Shown piece by piece: positions 1 through 5,332 of a stretch of DNA of 5,661 nucleotides; position 1 is the first letter of the stretch, and each line of letters opens with the position of its first letter. The position numbers and the translations under genes were made by a program. The stretch spans positions 1,927 through 7,587 of the forward strand of contig DISA01000041.1 in the NCBI GenBank assembly GCA_002421915.1, in the 5' to 3' direction. This DNA is from Gallionellaceae bacterium UBA6222 (GTDB lineage Bacteria; Pseudomonadota; Gammaproteobacteria; Burkholderiales; Gallionellaceae). The notes under the pieces were generated by a model. The model saw nothing but the letters and a program-made list of their open reading frames with translations. It had not been told where the DNA came from and ran no database searches.

Positions 1-40
1 AGGTGTAGTTGTAGGGGATTTCACGTAAACGAACAGTCAT
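1..40 (-). CDS. N-terminus of a DUF3683-type FAD/FMN-binding oxidoreductase (partial)
   Basis: Only the first 13 codons of this leftward gene are inside the window; it continues beyond position 1. Read on the minus strand they give MTVRLREIPYNYT. From memory this matches the start of the large betaproteobacterial DUF3683 proteins (FAD-binding, glycolate-oxidase-like, with an iron-sulfur part), which begin with an REIPYNYT-like segment. A good Shine-Dalgarno (AAAGG on the minus strand, about 8 nt before the ATG at 40-38) supports a real start. The gene diverges from thpR and the two share an upstream region of about 90 bp. The start itself is well supported; the family assignment rests on very few residues and is tentative. 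Confidence 0.55.
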   Translation of the reverse strand, partial: MTVRLREIPYNYT

Positions 41-129
41 GCGGATAGCCTTTGTATCAAGGCGCGCATTCTACCGCATCGCGCGACGACGCTCGACCTC
101 ACAGCGGATATGGGGTTAGCATCCGGCGC

Positions 130-678
130 ATGGCTCTGCATCGGGAAAATCATCGCCGTCTGTTCTTTGCCTTGTGGCCGGATGAAGCCGAACGGGCGGC
201 ACTGGCGGAGTGGCAGCCGGCCTTGCAAGAATTGTGCGGCGGCAAAGCCATGCGCTCCGATACTTTGCACTGCACCCTGGTGTTCCTCGGGGAGGTGGCT
301 GCGCGGCAACTGCCGGCACTGCTGCAGCTGGCGCAGGGATTGCCCTGTTTCCGCTTTGATCTATGCCTGAGCGAGGCGCGATATTGGGCGCACAACCGCA
401 TCGTGTATGCGGCACCGGCTGGCGTGCCAGCCGAACTGGCGGCATTGGTCGCCGCGCTGGAAGGCGCGCTGCACCGGCACCGTTTTCATTTTGACCAACG
501 CGCCTTCCAGCCGCACATCACCCTTTTGCGGCATGCGCGGTGGACAGCCGCACCATTACCCCCGTTGCCGCCAGTGTGCTGGCAGATGGACGATTTCGCC
601 CTGGTCGAATCCGTGCGCGATGAACAGGGGGCGCGCTACGAAGTGCTGTCGCGTATCCTCCTGCCGCCTGTAGAATGA
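130..678 (+). CDS. thpR: RNA 2',3'-cyclic phosphodiesterase (ThpR/LigT, 2H phosphoesterase)
   Basis: The protein is 182 residues, close to the roughly 176 of the E. coli enzyme. It belongs to the 2H phosphoesterase superfamily, which opens 2',3'-cyclic phosphates at RNA ends and can also make or break 2'-5' linkages in tRNA halves; it acts in the cytoplasm. Both defining HxTx motifs are visible: H47-C-T-L, followed by VFLGEV, and H129-I-T-L. The N-terminal RLFFALWPDE segment is typical of the family. The reading frame is open back to a TTG at 52, but the ATG at 130 was chosen because family proteins start just before the RLFFALWP strand and the upstream residues look non-coding. No strong Shine-Dalgarno is seen at this start (a GGGG lies about 14 nt upstream). 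The small ORF at 700 follows after 21 bp. Function is secure; the exact start is fairly sure. Confidence 0.9.
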   Translation: MALHRENHRRLFFALWPDEAERAALAEWQPALQELCGGKAMRSDTLHCTLVFLGEVAARQLPALLQLAQGLPCFRFDLCLSEARYWAHNRIVYAAPAGVPAELAALVAALEGALHRHRFHFDQRAFQPHITLLRHARWTAAPLPPLPPVCWQMDDFALVESVRDEQGARYEVLSRILLPPVE

Positions 679-688
679 GCAACCCCGC

Positions 689-695
689 GGGAGGA
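689..695 (+). promoter_or_regulatory. Strong Shine-Dalgarno for the small ORF at 700
   Basis: GGGAGGA is an almost complete complement of the 16S rRNA 3' end. Five bases separate its GGAGG core from the ATG at 700. It is the strongest ribosome binding site seen in the window and is the main reason for calling the short ORF downstream. Confidence 0.6.
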
Positions 696-699
696 AGTG

Positions 700-771
700 A
701 TGTTCTGCGCATTTACCCCATACATCGGCGTGCCGTTCTGGGTGTTTTACCGCAAGGGCTGGCTCAAATAG
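700..771 (+). CDS. Putative small hydrophobic/aromatic protein, 23 residues
   Basis: This short ORF begins MFCAFTPYIG and ends FYRKGWLK before a TAG at 769-771. It has an excellent Shine-Dalgarno with ideal spacing. It lies 21 bp after thpR on the same strand, so it is probably translated from the thpR transcript. Eight of its 23 residues are Phe, Tyr or Trp, and a hydrophobic stretch (about residues 8-17) is followed by basic residues, which would suit a small membrane-associated peptide. Its last 8 bp overlap the 3' end of the convergent tcdA gene. I do not recognise a family and assign no function. The ribosome binding site could instead be chance, or a remnant of a longer gene, so this is a candidate only. 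Confidence 0.4.
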   Translation: MFCAFTPYIGVPFWVFYRKGWLK

Positions 772-1531
772 CCTGCGCGGCCAGTTTGTTGAGGCACAGC
801 GCGGCCGCGGCGAAGCCCATGGGGGCGGTCACTGTCACCGCAGAACCGTAACCGGAACAACTTAGATCGCCCGTGGTGCAAGCCGCACTCTTGCGCGATG
901 GCTCCTCCAAATAGATGCAGGTAACTCCGAACTTGCCGTTCTTTTTCGGCAACAGGTGATATTCCTTGCGCAGCAGGTTGCGCACCCGCGCCAGCAGCGC
1001 ATCATGCGTGACCAGGCCGATGTCCGCTGCACGCAGGGTGAGCGGATCCTGTTTGCCGCCTGCCGCGCCGCACACCACCAGCGGAATCTTGTTAAAGCGC
1101 GCATGCACGATCAGCGCCGCTTTTACCCGCGCCTCGTCGCAGGCATCGATGACGGCGTCGAATGCGCCCGGCGCAATCAGGTTCGGCATGTTCTCCAGGG
1201 TTAGGAAATCTTCGATGATCCCGACCCGGCAATCCGGATTGATGTCGCGGATGCGCTCCCGCAATGCCAGCACCTTCGCCGAGCCCAAGGTGCTATCCAG
1301 TGCCTGGATTTGCCGGTTCACATTGGACACGGCGATCTGGTCGAAATCGATCAGGGTGAGCTGGCCAATGCCGCTGCGCGCCAGCGCCTCCACCGCCCAC
1401 GAGCCGACCCCGCCGACGCCGATGACCGCCACGCGCGCGCGATGCAGCGCCAGCCGCGCGCCCTCGCCATACAAGCGGTCGATGCCGCCGAAGCGGCGCG
1501 GGTGGGAATCGTCGAGCGGGTGATGGGGCAT
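764..1531 (-). CDS. tcdA: tRNA threonylcarbamoyladenosine dehydratase TcdA (CsdL), E1/ThiF family
   Basis: The 255-residue product catalyses the ATP-dependent dehydration and cyclisation of t6A37 to ct6A37 in ANN-decoding tRNAs; in E. coli it works with the CsdA/CsdE sulfur system. Visible features are RRFGGIDRLYG (12-22), which opens TcdA proteins, the nucleotide-binding GVGGVGSWAVEALARSGIG (38-56), the acidic strand LIDFD (60-64), the adenylation segment NVNRQIQAL (70-78), a KIPLVVCGAAGG strand, and a C-terminal CSGYGSAVTVTAPMGF segment. The frame is open to an ATG at 1567, but that start would overlap the upstream gene by 34 bp. The ATG at 1531 gives 12 residues before RFGG, against 11 in E. 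coli, and leaves a 2-bp gap after the upstream stop, as expected for translational coupling. No clear Shine-Dalgarno was found at either start. Confidence 0.93.
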   Translation of the reverse strand: MPHHPLDDSHPRRFGGIDRLYGEGARLALHRARVAVIGVGGVGSWAVEALARSGIGQLTLIDFDQIAVSNVNRQIQALDSTLGSAKVLALRERIRDINPDCRVGIIEDFLTLENMPNLIAPGAFDAVIDACDEARVKAALIVHARFNKIPLVVCGAAGGKQDPLTLRAADIGLVTHDALLARVRNLLRKEYHLLPKKNGKFGVTCIYLEEPSRKSAACTTGDLSCSGYGSAVTVTAPMGFAAAALCLNKLAAQAI

Positions 1532-1533
1532 GG

Positions 1534-2313
1534 TCAGTTTGGCACGGAAAGTTTGGGCAACACGCATGATGCATTCTGCGTGGTGATACGCGCAATCTCC
1601 TCGACCGACACGCCGCGCAAGGTCGCCAGTGTCTGCGTGATGCGCGGCAGATATTCCGGCTTGTTGGGGTGTCCGCGTTCGAGGAAGTCGGGCGGAATGT
1701 CGGGCGCGTCGGTCTCCAGCACGATGCTGTCCAGCGGCAGGGTCGCGGCCAGTTCACGCAAACGGGTGGCGCGCGGGTAAGTCATCGCGCCGCCGAAGCC
1801 AAGCTTGAAGCCCAGCTTGATGAATTCATCCGCCTGCTGGCGGCTGCCGCTGAAGGCGTGGGCGATGCCATTACGCACCTTGTGCTGGCGCAGGCACTTG
1901 AGGATGGTGTCCTGCGCGCGGCGAATGTGCAGCAACACCGGCAGACCGTATTCATGCGCCAGTTTCAGTTGCTCGATGAAGAAATATTCCTGCCGCGCGC
2001 GGTCGTAATGGTCGATGAAGAAATCCAGCCCAATCTCGCCCACTGCCACGGTTGAAGGCTGCGCCAGATAATCGTGCAGCACAGAGAGGTCATCGGCTGT
2101 TGCATCGTCCACATACATCGGGTGGATGCCGTAGGCGGGCGCGCAGTGCGGGAGACGTTCGCACAACGCTTGCACGCTGCCGAAGTTGGCGCGTTCCACC
2201 GCCGGGATGACAATGCGGCTTACGCCCGCCGCTACGGCAGCGCGCACCAGCCCGGCTTGCGTGTCGCCGAATTCGGCGGCGTCGAGATGGCAGTGGGTGT
2301 CGATGAATTGCAT
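1534..2313 (-). CDS. yjjV: TatD-family metal-dependent hydrolase, YjjV type
   Basis: TatD-family proteins are TIM-barrel, two-metal phosphoesterases; characterised members are DNases. The metal ligands are visible: H7 and H9 in FIDTHCHLD, E93 in VGEIGLDFF, H129, H152 in HAFSGS, and D202 in LETDAPD. The pattern HAFSGSxQQA...LGFKLGFGGAMTYPRA resembles E. coli YjjV more than TatD itself, and the 259-residue length also fits YjjV. The frame is open upstream to an ATG at 2397, but those extra 28 codons are translated palindromic repeat (SPTRGRGELFPLLLAGEG). The ATG at 2313 places FIDTHCH at the N-terminus, as in the family. The gene lies in the same orientation as the oxidoreductase upstream and is nearly contiguous with tcdA downstream. 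Its likely Shine-Dalgarno lies inside a hairpin arm. Confidence 0.9.
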   Translation of the reverse strand: MQFIDTHCHLDAAEFGDTQAGLVRAAVAAGVSRIVIPAVERANFGSVQALCERLPHCAPAYGIHPMYVDDATADDLSVLHDYLAQPSTVAVGEIGLDFFIDHYDRARQEYFFIEQLKLAHEYGLPVLLHIRRAQDTILKCLRQHKVRNGIAHAFSGSRQQADEFIKLGFKLGFGGAMTYPRATRLRELAATLPLDSIVLETDAPDIPPDFLERGHPNKPEYLPRITQTLATLRGVSVEEIARITTQNASCVLPKLSVPN

Positions 2314-2314
2314 G

Positions 2315-2323
2315 CCCTCTCCC
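2315..2323 (-). promoter_or_regulatory. Shine-Dalgarno of the YjjV-type gene, embedded in a hairpin arm
   Basis: On the minus strand GGGAGAGGG lies one base before the ATG at 2313, with the best GGAG core about 6 nt away. The same bases form the 3' arm of the hairpin at 2315-2338, so the site would be paired in the RNA unless translation or an alternative fold opens it. Pairing is read directly from the sequence; a regulatory effect is inference. Confidence 0.45.
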
Positions 2324-2338
2324 GCAAGCAGGAGAGGG
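2315..2338. repeat. CCCTCTCC/GGAGAGGG palindromic repeat, copy next to the yjjV start
   Basis: Arms CCCTCTCC (2315-2322) and GGAGAGGG (2331-2338) pair perfectly around an 8-base loop (CGCAAGCA). This looks like the dispersed 'ccctctcccgcaagcgggagaggg' repeat common in proteobacterial genomes. Its 3' arm on the mRNA strand contains the ribosome binding site of the following gene. It is separated by only a few bases from the second palindrome at 2346. Confidence 0.8.
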
Positions 2339-2345
2339 AATAATT

Positions 2346-2371
2346 CCCCTCTCCCACGTGTGGGAGAGGGG
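2346..2371. repeat. Perfect 12-bp-arm palindrome of the same repeat family
   Basis: CCCCTCTCCCAC (2346-2357) and GTGGGAGAGGGG (2360-2371) are exact reverse complements around GT. A further purine arm, GGAGGAGAGGG (2374-2384), follows. The GGGAAT/ATTCCC junction (2336-2348) joins this hairpin to the one at 2315-2338. Together the two hairpins fill the 80-bp gap between the oxidoreductase stop and the YjjV-type start. No T-run follows on the minus strand, so it is not an obvious intrinsic terminator; RNA stabilisation or processing is as likely. Confidence 0.8.
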
Positions 2372-2393
2372 GCGGAGGAGAGGGTGTTCTTTG

Positions 2394-3479
2394 TCATTCC
2401 ATCGTCAGCACGATCTTGCCGATCATGCCGCCCGCTTCGATCATACGGTGTGCATCGGCCGCCTGCGCCAGCGGCAGCCGGTGCGAGACCAGCACGCCGA
2501 GTTTGCCTTGTTCCACCAGTACCGCGCCCTGTTCCAGGATCCGGCGCTGGCGCACGCGCTCGTCGTGCAGGTACATCACTTGTGGCGTGAGCATCAGTTC
2601 GAAACCGAGCGTCAGGTTGCGCAGTCGCGCCTTCTGCGCATCCGCCTGTGTCATCGCCGTGGCGAGGATGCTGACCACTCTGCCGCCAACGCGCGCCGCG
2701 TCAAGCGAGCGCAGAAAAGTGTCGCCACCAGCGGTGTCGAACACGACATCCGCACCTTGTCCGTTATTGCGAAATTCGCGTAGCGATTTGGTTGCCTCCT
2801 CTACCGTTTGCGGGAGAGGATTGAGGAGAGGGGGACGGGCTTGCCCGTTGGTCCAGTCCAGTGTCTCCCGCACGAAATCCTGCGTCCTGTACCGGATGAT
2901 CTTTTCCGCGCCGAGGCCGTGCGCGAGTCCGGCCTTCTTGTCGTCGCTCACCGTCACCGCGATACGCGCGCCGAGGTGATACGCCAGTTGCAGCGCGACA
3001 TGGCCGACACCGCCGGCAGCGGCGTGGATGAGCACGGTCTGTCCGGCTTGCAGTTGCGCGCGCTCGATGAGCGCCTCCCAGGCGGTGATCAGCACCAGCG
3101 GCAGCGCGGCGGCTTCCTGCAGGGAAAGATTGGCCGGTGCTGCGGCACAGTAGTCCTCGTGCAGCGTGGTGAATTCGGCATAGCAGCCGGGTTCGTCGCC
3201 GAGGCCGCCGTTGCAGAAATACACCGCATCACCGGCCTTGAAGCGCGTCACCGCGCTGCCCGTTTCTTCAATGATGCCCGCGCCGTCGCAGCCGAGGATG
3301 GCGGGCAGCTTGTCCGGATGGTAGGCGGGCTTGGCGCGCAGCTTGGTGTCCACCGGGTTCACTCCCGCGGCGGCGAGTTTCACGCGAATGTGATGCGGCG
3401 AAGGCAGTTCCGGCTTCGGGACTTCCTTCAGTTGCAGCACATCGGTGCCGCCTGCGGCAGTGACGAGAATGGCTTTCAT
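2394..3479 (-). CDS. Zinc-free MDR / NADPH:quinone-type oxidoreductase with a 28-residue internal insertion
   Basis: This 361-residue medium-chain dehydrogenase/reductase resembles the quinone oxidoreductase branch. It has an N-terminal GroES-like part (AAAGVNPVDTKLR 37-49, GCDGAG 63-68), an NADPH-binding Rossmann motif HAAAGGVGHVALQLA (152-166), the strand ADVVFDTAGG (243-252), and a C-terminus ending GKIVLTME. The cysteines of zinc-binding alcohol dehydrogenases are not evident, so an NAD(P)H-dependent quinone or enone reductase is likely; the substrate cannot be told. Removing residues 214-241 joins ETLDWTNGQ directly to GADVVFDTAGG and gives 333 residues, a usual family length. That segment is encoded by an inserted palindromic repeat and lies just before the ADVVFDTAGG strand, probably in a surface loop. 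The ATG at 3479 has only a weak AAGAAAG ribosome site. It is the first gene of the leftward cluster and diverges from aroC. Confidence 0.88.
   Translation of the reverse strand: MKAILVTAAGGTDVLQLKEVPKPELPSPHHIRVKLAAAGVNPVDTKLRAKPAYHPDKLPAILGCDGAGIIEETGSAVTRFKAGDAVYFCNGGLGDEPGCYAEFTTLHEDYCAAAPANLSLQEAAALPLVLITAWEALIERAQLQAGQTVLIHAAAGGVGHVALQLAYHLGARIAVTVSDDKKAGLAHGLGAEKIIRYRTQDFVRETLDWTNGQARPPLLNPLPQTVEEATKSLREFRNNGQGADVVFDTAGGDTFLRSLDAARVGGRVVSILATAMTQADAQKARLRNLTLGFELMLTPQVMYLHDERVRQRRILEQGAVLVEQGKLGVLVSHRLPLAQAADAHRMIEAGGMIGKIVLTME
2756..2849. repeat. Palindromic repeat element inserted in frame in the oxidoreductase gene, with flanking direct repeats
   Basis: CTTGTCCGTT (2756-2765) and CTTGCCCGTT (2840-2849) are 10-bp direct repeats with one mismatch, exactly 84 bp (28 codons) apart. 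Between them are a hairpin (CCTCTACCG 2798-2806 with CGGGAGAGG 2811-2819, loop TTTG, one mismatch) and an outer purine arm (GAGGAGAGGGGG, 2823-2834). These are the same building blocks as the repeat at 2315-2384. The left third, including GCGAAATTCGC at 2769-2779, is not shared with that copy. The direct repeats look like a target-site duplication. The minus-strand reading frame has no stop through the element. Confidence 0.65.
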
Positions 3480-3523
3480 CGATCAACTTTCTTTTGTTTT
3501 CCGTCTCGGCCCAAGGAGTGTTT

Positions 3524-3571
3524 TGTGGGTCGGACTCCAGTCCGACATGTCGGGTTGAAACCCGACCCACA
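3524..3571. repeat. Cruciform-like double hairpin repeat (GTCGGACT/GTCGGGTT type)
   Basis: The outer arms TGTGGGTCGG (3524-3533) and CCGACCCACA (3562-3571) are exact reverse complements. Inside are two hairpins: GTCGGACT/AGTCCGAC (3529-3536, 3539-3546) and GTCGGGTT/AACCCGAC (3549-3556, 3559-3566). At their junction is the palindrome CCGACATGTCGG (3542-3553). The unit resembles the BIME-like dispersed repeat seen in many proteobacterial intergenic regions. It lies between the divergent oxidoreductase and aroC genes, upstream of the likely aroC promoter. Confidence 0.8.
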
Positions 3572-3610
3572 TCCTTGTTGTATCGAGATGCACGGCAATT
3601 TTCGGCAGGC

Positions 3611-3619
3611 TGCTATGTT
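3611..3619 (+). promoter_or_regulatory. Possible extended -10 promoter element for aroC
   Basis: TGCTATGTT matches an extended -10 (TG-N-TATGTT) and ends 33 bp before the aroC ATG. No good -35 hexamer is present at the usual distance. It is the best candidate between the repeat and the gene, but support is weak. Confidence 0.3.
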
Positions 3620-3641
3620 AAACTCGCGCCATCAATTAAGC

Positions 3642-3646
3642 GAGGT
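3642..3646 (+). promoter_or_regulatory. Shine-Dalgarno that sets the aroC start
   Basis: GAGGT lies 6 nt before the ATG at 3653. It supports this start over the in-frame upstream ATG at 3494, from which translation would run through the dispersed repeat. Confidence 0.7.
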
Positions 3647-3652
3647 AAAGCC

Positions 3653-4747
3653 ATGTCCGGAAACACTTTCGGCACCCTGTTCACCGTCACTTCTTTCGGC
3701 GAATCGCACGGCGCGGCCATCGGCTGCATCGTCGATGGCTGCCCTCCGGGCATGGAGCTCAGCGAGGCGGATATCCAGATCGACCTCGACCGGCGCAAAC
3801 CCGGCACCTCGCGCCACGTTACCCAGCGCCGCGAATCGGACACCGTGGAGATCCTGTCCGGCGTGTTCGAAGGCAAGACCACCGGCACCCCCATCGCGCT
3901 ACTGATCCGCAACGAAGACCAGCGCAGCAAGGATTACGGCAACATCGCCGACACCTTCCGCCCCGGCCACGCCGACTACACCTACTGGCAGAAATACGGT
4001 ATCCGCGACCATCGCGGCGGCGGTCGCGCCTCGGCGCGCGAAACGGCCGGTCGCGTGGCGGCGGGCGCGATTGCAAAAAAATGGCTGCACGAGACTTACG
4101 GTGTCGTGGTGCGCGGCTATCTGGAACAGTTGGGCGAGATCAAGATCCCGTTCAAGAGCTGGGCTGAAGTGGTCGAGATCGGCAACACTTTCTTCGTCGC
4201 CGACGCGAGCTATGTCGGCCAGCTGGAAGACTACATGGACAACCTGCGCAAATCCGGCGACTCCATCGGCGCCAAACTTGCGGTGGTGGCCTCCAACGTG
4301 CCGGTGGGCTGGGGCGAGCCGGTATTCGACCGCCTCGATGCCGAGATCGCTTACGCGCTGATGGGCATCAACGCGGTCAAGGGCGTGGAGATCGGAGCGG
4401 GCTTCGGCTGCGTCACGCAGAAGGGCAGCGAACACGGCGACGAACTTACGCCGAATGGTTTTGCCTCCAACCATGCGGGCGGTATCCTCGGCGGTATCTC
4501 CACCGGGCAAGACATCGTCGCGCGCTATGCGATCAAACCGACTTCAAGTATCCGTATCGAGCGCAACTCCATCAACAAAGCGGGCGAGGCGGTGAAGGTC
4601 TCGACCGAGGGGCGGCATGATCCTTGCGTGGGGATTCGGGCTACGCCGATCGCGGAGGCGATGGTGGCGTTGGTGTTGATGGATCATGCGTTGAGGAATA
4701 GGGGGCAGTGCGGGGATGTGGTTTGTGAGACTGTGAAGATTAGATAG
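3653..4747 (+). CDS. aroC: Chorismate synthase
   Basis: The 364-residue protein (361 in E. coli) converts 5-enolpyruvylshikimate-3-phosphate to chorismate using reduced FMN, the last common step of aromatic amino acid, folate and quinone synthesis in the cytoplasm. Signatures in order: FGESHGAAIG (15-24), RRKPGTSR (48-54), FRPGHADYTYWQKYG (102-116), DHRGGGRASARETAGR (119-134), a GGILGGISTGQDI segment, and the C-terminal GRHDPCVGIRATPIAEAM (320-337). The conserved histidines H19 and H106 are present. The ATG at 3653 begins MSGNTFGTLF, the normal N-terminus, and has a good ribosome site. Up to codon 319 arginine is nearly always CGC/CGT and glycine mostly GGC. From codon 320 on, all five arginines are CGG, AGG or AGA, and GGG replaces GGC. 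The protein itself stays intact. The PIN gene starts 10 bp after the stop. Confidence 0.97.
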   Translation: MSGNTFGTLFTVTSFGESHGAAIGCIVDGCPPGMELSEADIQIDLDRRKPGTSRHVTQRRESDTVEILSGVFEGKTTGTPIALLIRNEDQRSKDYGNIADTFRPGHADYTYWQKYGIRDHRGGGRASARETAGRVAAGAIAKKWLHETYGVVVRGYLEQLGEIKIPFKSWAEVVEIGNTFFVADASYVGQLEDYMDNLRKSGDSIGAKLAVVASNVPVGWGEPVFDRLDAEIAYALMGINAVKGVEIGAGFGCVTQKGSEHGDELTPNGFASNHAGGILGGISTGQDIVARYAIKPTSSIRIERNSINKAGEAVKVSTEGRHDPCVGIRATPIAEAMVALVLMDHALRNRGQCGDVVCETVKIR

Positions 4748-4757
4748 GTAGGGCATC

Positions 4758-5252
4758 ATGGACAGGCCTCCTCCACGAGCGAACTGTTTTGATGCCTCGG
4801 CATTAATTAAGGTATTTACGCGTGAGCAGGGAAGTGATCTGGTTCGGGATTACTTCAATAATAGGTCTCCAACGAAGTACACAACCCCTTTTTGTTTCTA
4901 TGAAACTTTGAATGTCCTCAAAGTTAAGTGGCTATACCGCAAAGAAATTACGAAGGATGAATACACAGATGCAGCCTTTAAACTAGTTGCTTGGTTTGAG
5001 GCGAGTACGCGCCATGGATCTGATATTGATTTAAAAAATCCAATAGTATTTTCTAAAGTACGCGAACTCGCTGAACGTCATTCTCTGGATTTGTCGGACG
5101 CCTTCCAAATATTCAGTGTTAAAGAAGGCTACTTTTCATGCCTTATTAATGATTCGCAAACTGTACTGGTCACAGCCGATGAGGCGCTAGCAAAAGCAGC
5201 GAAGATTGAGGGAGTGAAGTCGTGGTATTGCCTGGGATGGCCCGAGCCATGA
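4758..5252 (+). CDS. PIN-domain protein, VapC-like putative ribonuclease without a visible antitoxin
   Basis: This 164-residue protein has the four acidic positions expected of a PIN domain metal site: D12 in FDASALIKVF, E49 in FYETLNVL, D114 in LSDAFQIFS, and D141 in LVTADEALAKAA. PIN proteins of the VapC type are Mg-dependent endoribonucleases that cut tRNA, rRNA or mRNA and are normally paired with a VapB antitoxin. Here the preceding gene is aroC, only 10 bp away, and the 409 bp downstream show no convincing ORF, so no partner is seen. An AGGG lies 4 nt before the ATG. The codons are clearly more A/T-rich than in aroC (AAT, AAA, TTT, ATT frequent), suggesting transfer. The length is at the upper end for VapC proteins. 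It may be a solitary PIN nuclease with another role; the domain call is firm, the toxin role is not. Confidence 0.8.
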   Translation: MDRPPPRANCFDASALIKVFTREQGSDLVRDYFNNRSPTKYTTPFCFYETLNVLKVKWLYRKEITKDEYTDAAFKLVAWFEASTRHGSDIDLKNPIVFSKVRELAERHSLDLSDAFQIFSVKEGYFSCLINDSQTVLVTADEALAKAAKIEGVKSWYCLGWPEP

Positions 5253-5266
5253 ATCAAGCAAGCGTA

Positions 5267-5294
5267 GGATAGGTTGAGCATAGCGATACCCATC
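5267..5294. repeat. Dispersed 'GGATGGGTTGAGC...GCGATACCCATC'-type repeat
   Basis: GATAGGT (5268-5274) and ACCCATC (5288-5294) form an imperfect inverted repeat with one mismatch in seven pairs. The internal TTGAGCATAGCGAT matches, from memory, a short intergenic repeat widespread in beta- and gammaproteobacteria. It begins about 14 bp after the PIN stop codon. Confidence 0.5.
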
Positions 5295-5310
5295 AATCGA
5301 GAACAAAACC

Positions 5311-5327
5311 GTCGGGGGTTGCCCGAC
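5311..5327. repeat. Short hairpin GTCGGG/CCCGAC
   Basis: GTCGGG (5311-5316) and CCCGAC (5322-5327) pair around GGTTG. There is no following T-run, so it is not a canonical intrinsic terminator. It directly precedes the larger hairpin at 5333 and probably belongs to the same repeat unit. Confidence 0.6.
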
Positions 5328-5332
5328 AGCAA

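Noticed and set aside
52..129. N-terminal extension of thpR from the TTG at 52
   Set aside because: The added residues lack family similarity and the frame would begin inside the upstream region of the divergent gene. ThpR proteins start just before the LFFALWP strand.
1532..1567. tcdA start at the ATG at 1567
   Set aside because: It would overlap the upstream hydrolase by 34 bp and adds 12 residues absent from TcdA. No ribosome site supports it.
3494..3652. N-terminal extension of aroC from the ATG at 3494
   Set aside because: The 53 extra codons translate the dispersed double-hairpin repeat and have no family counterpart. The ATG at 3653 has a GAGGT ribosome site and begins with the normal MSGNTFG N-terminus.
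2808..3905. 365-codon plus-strand open frame antisense to the oxidoreductase and running into aroC
   Set aside because: It is a shadow of two well-identified genes. It is rich in Arg and His without domain motifs and crosses the intergenic repeat.
3899..4510. 203-codon minus-strand frame inside aroC
   Set aside because: It lies wholly antisense to chorismate synthase, follows from the GC-rich third positions of aroC, and shows no recognisable motif.
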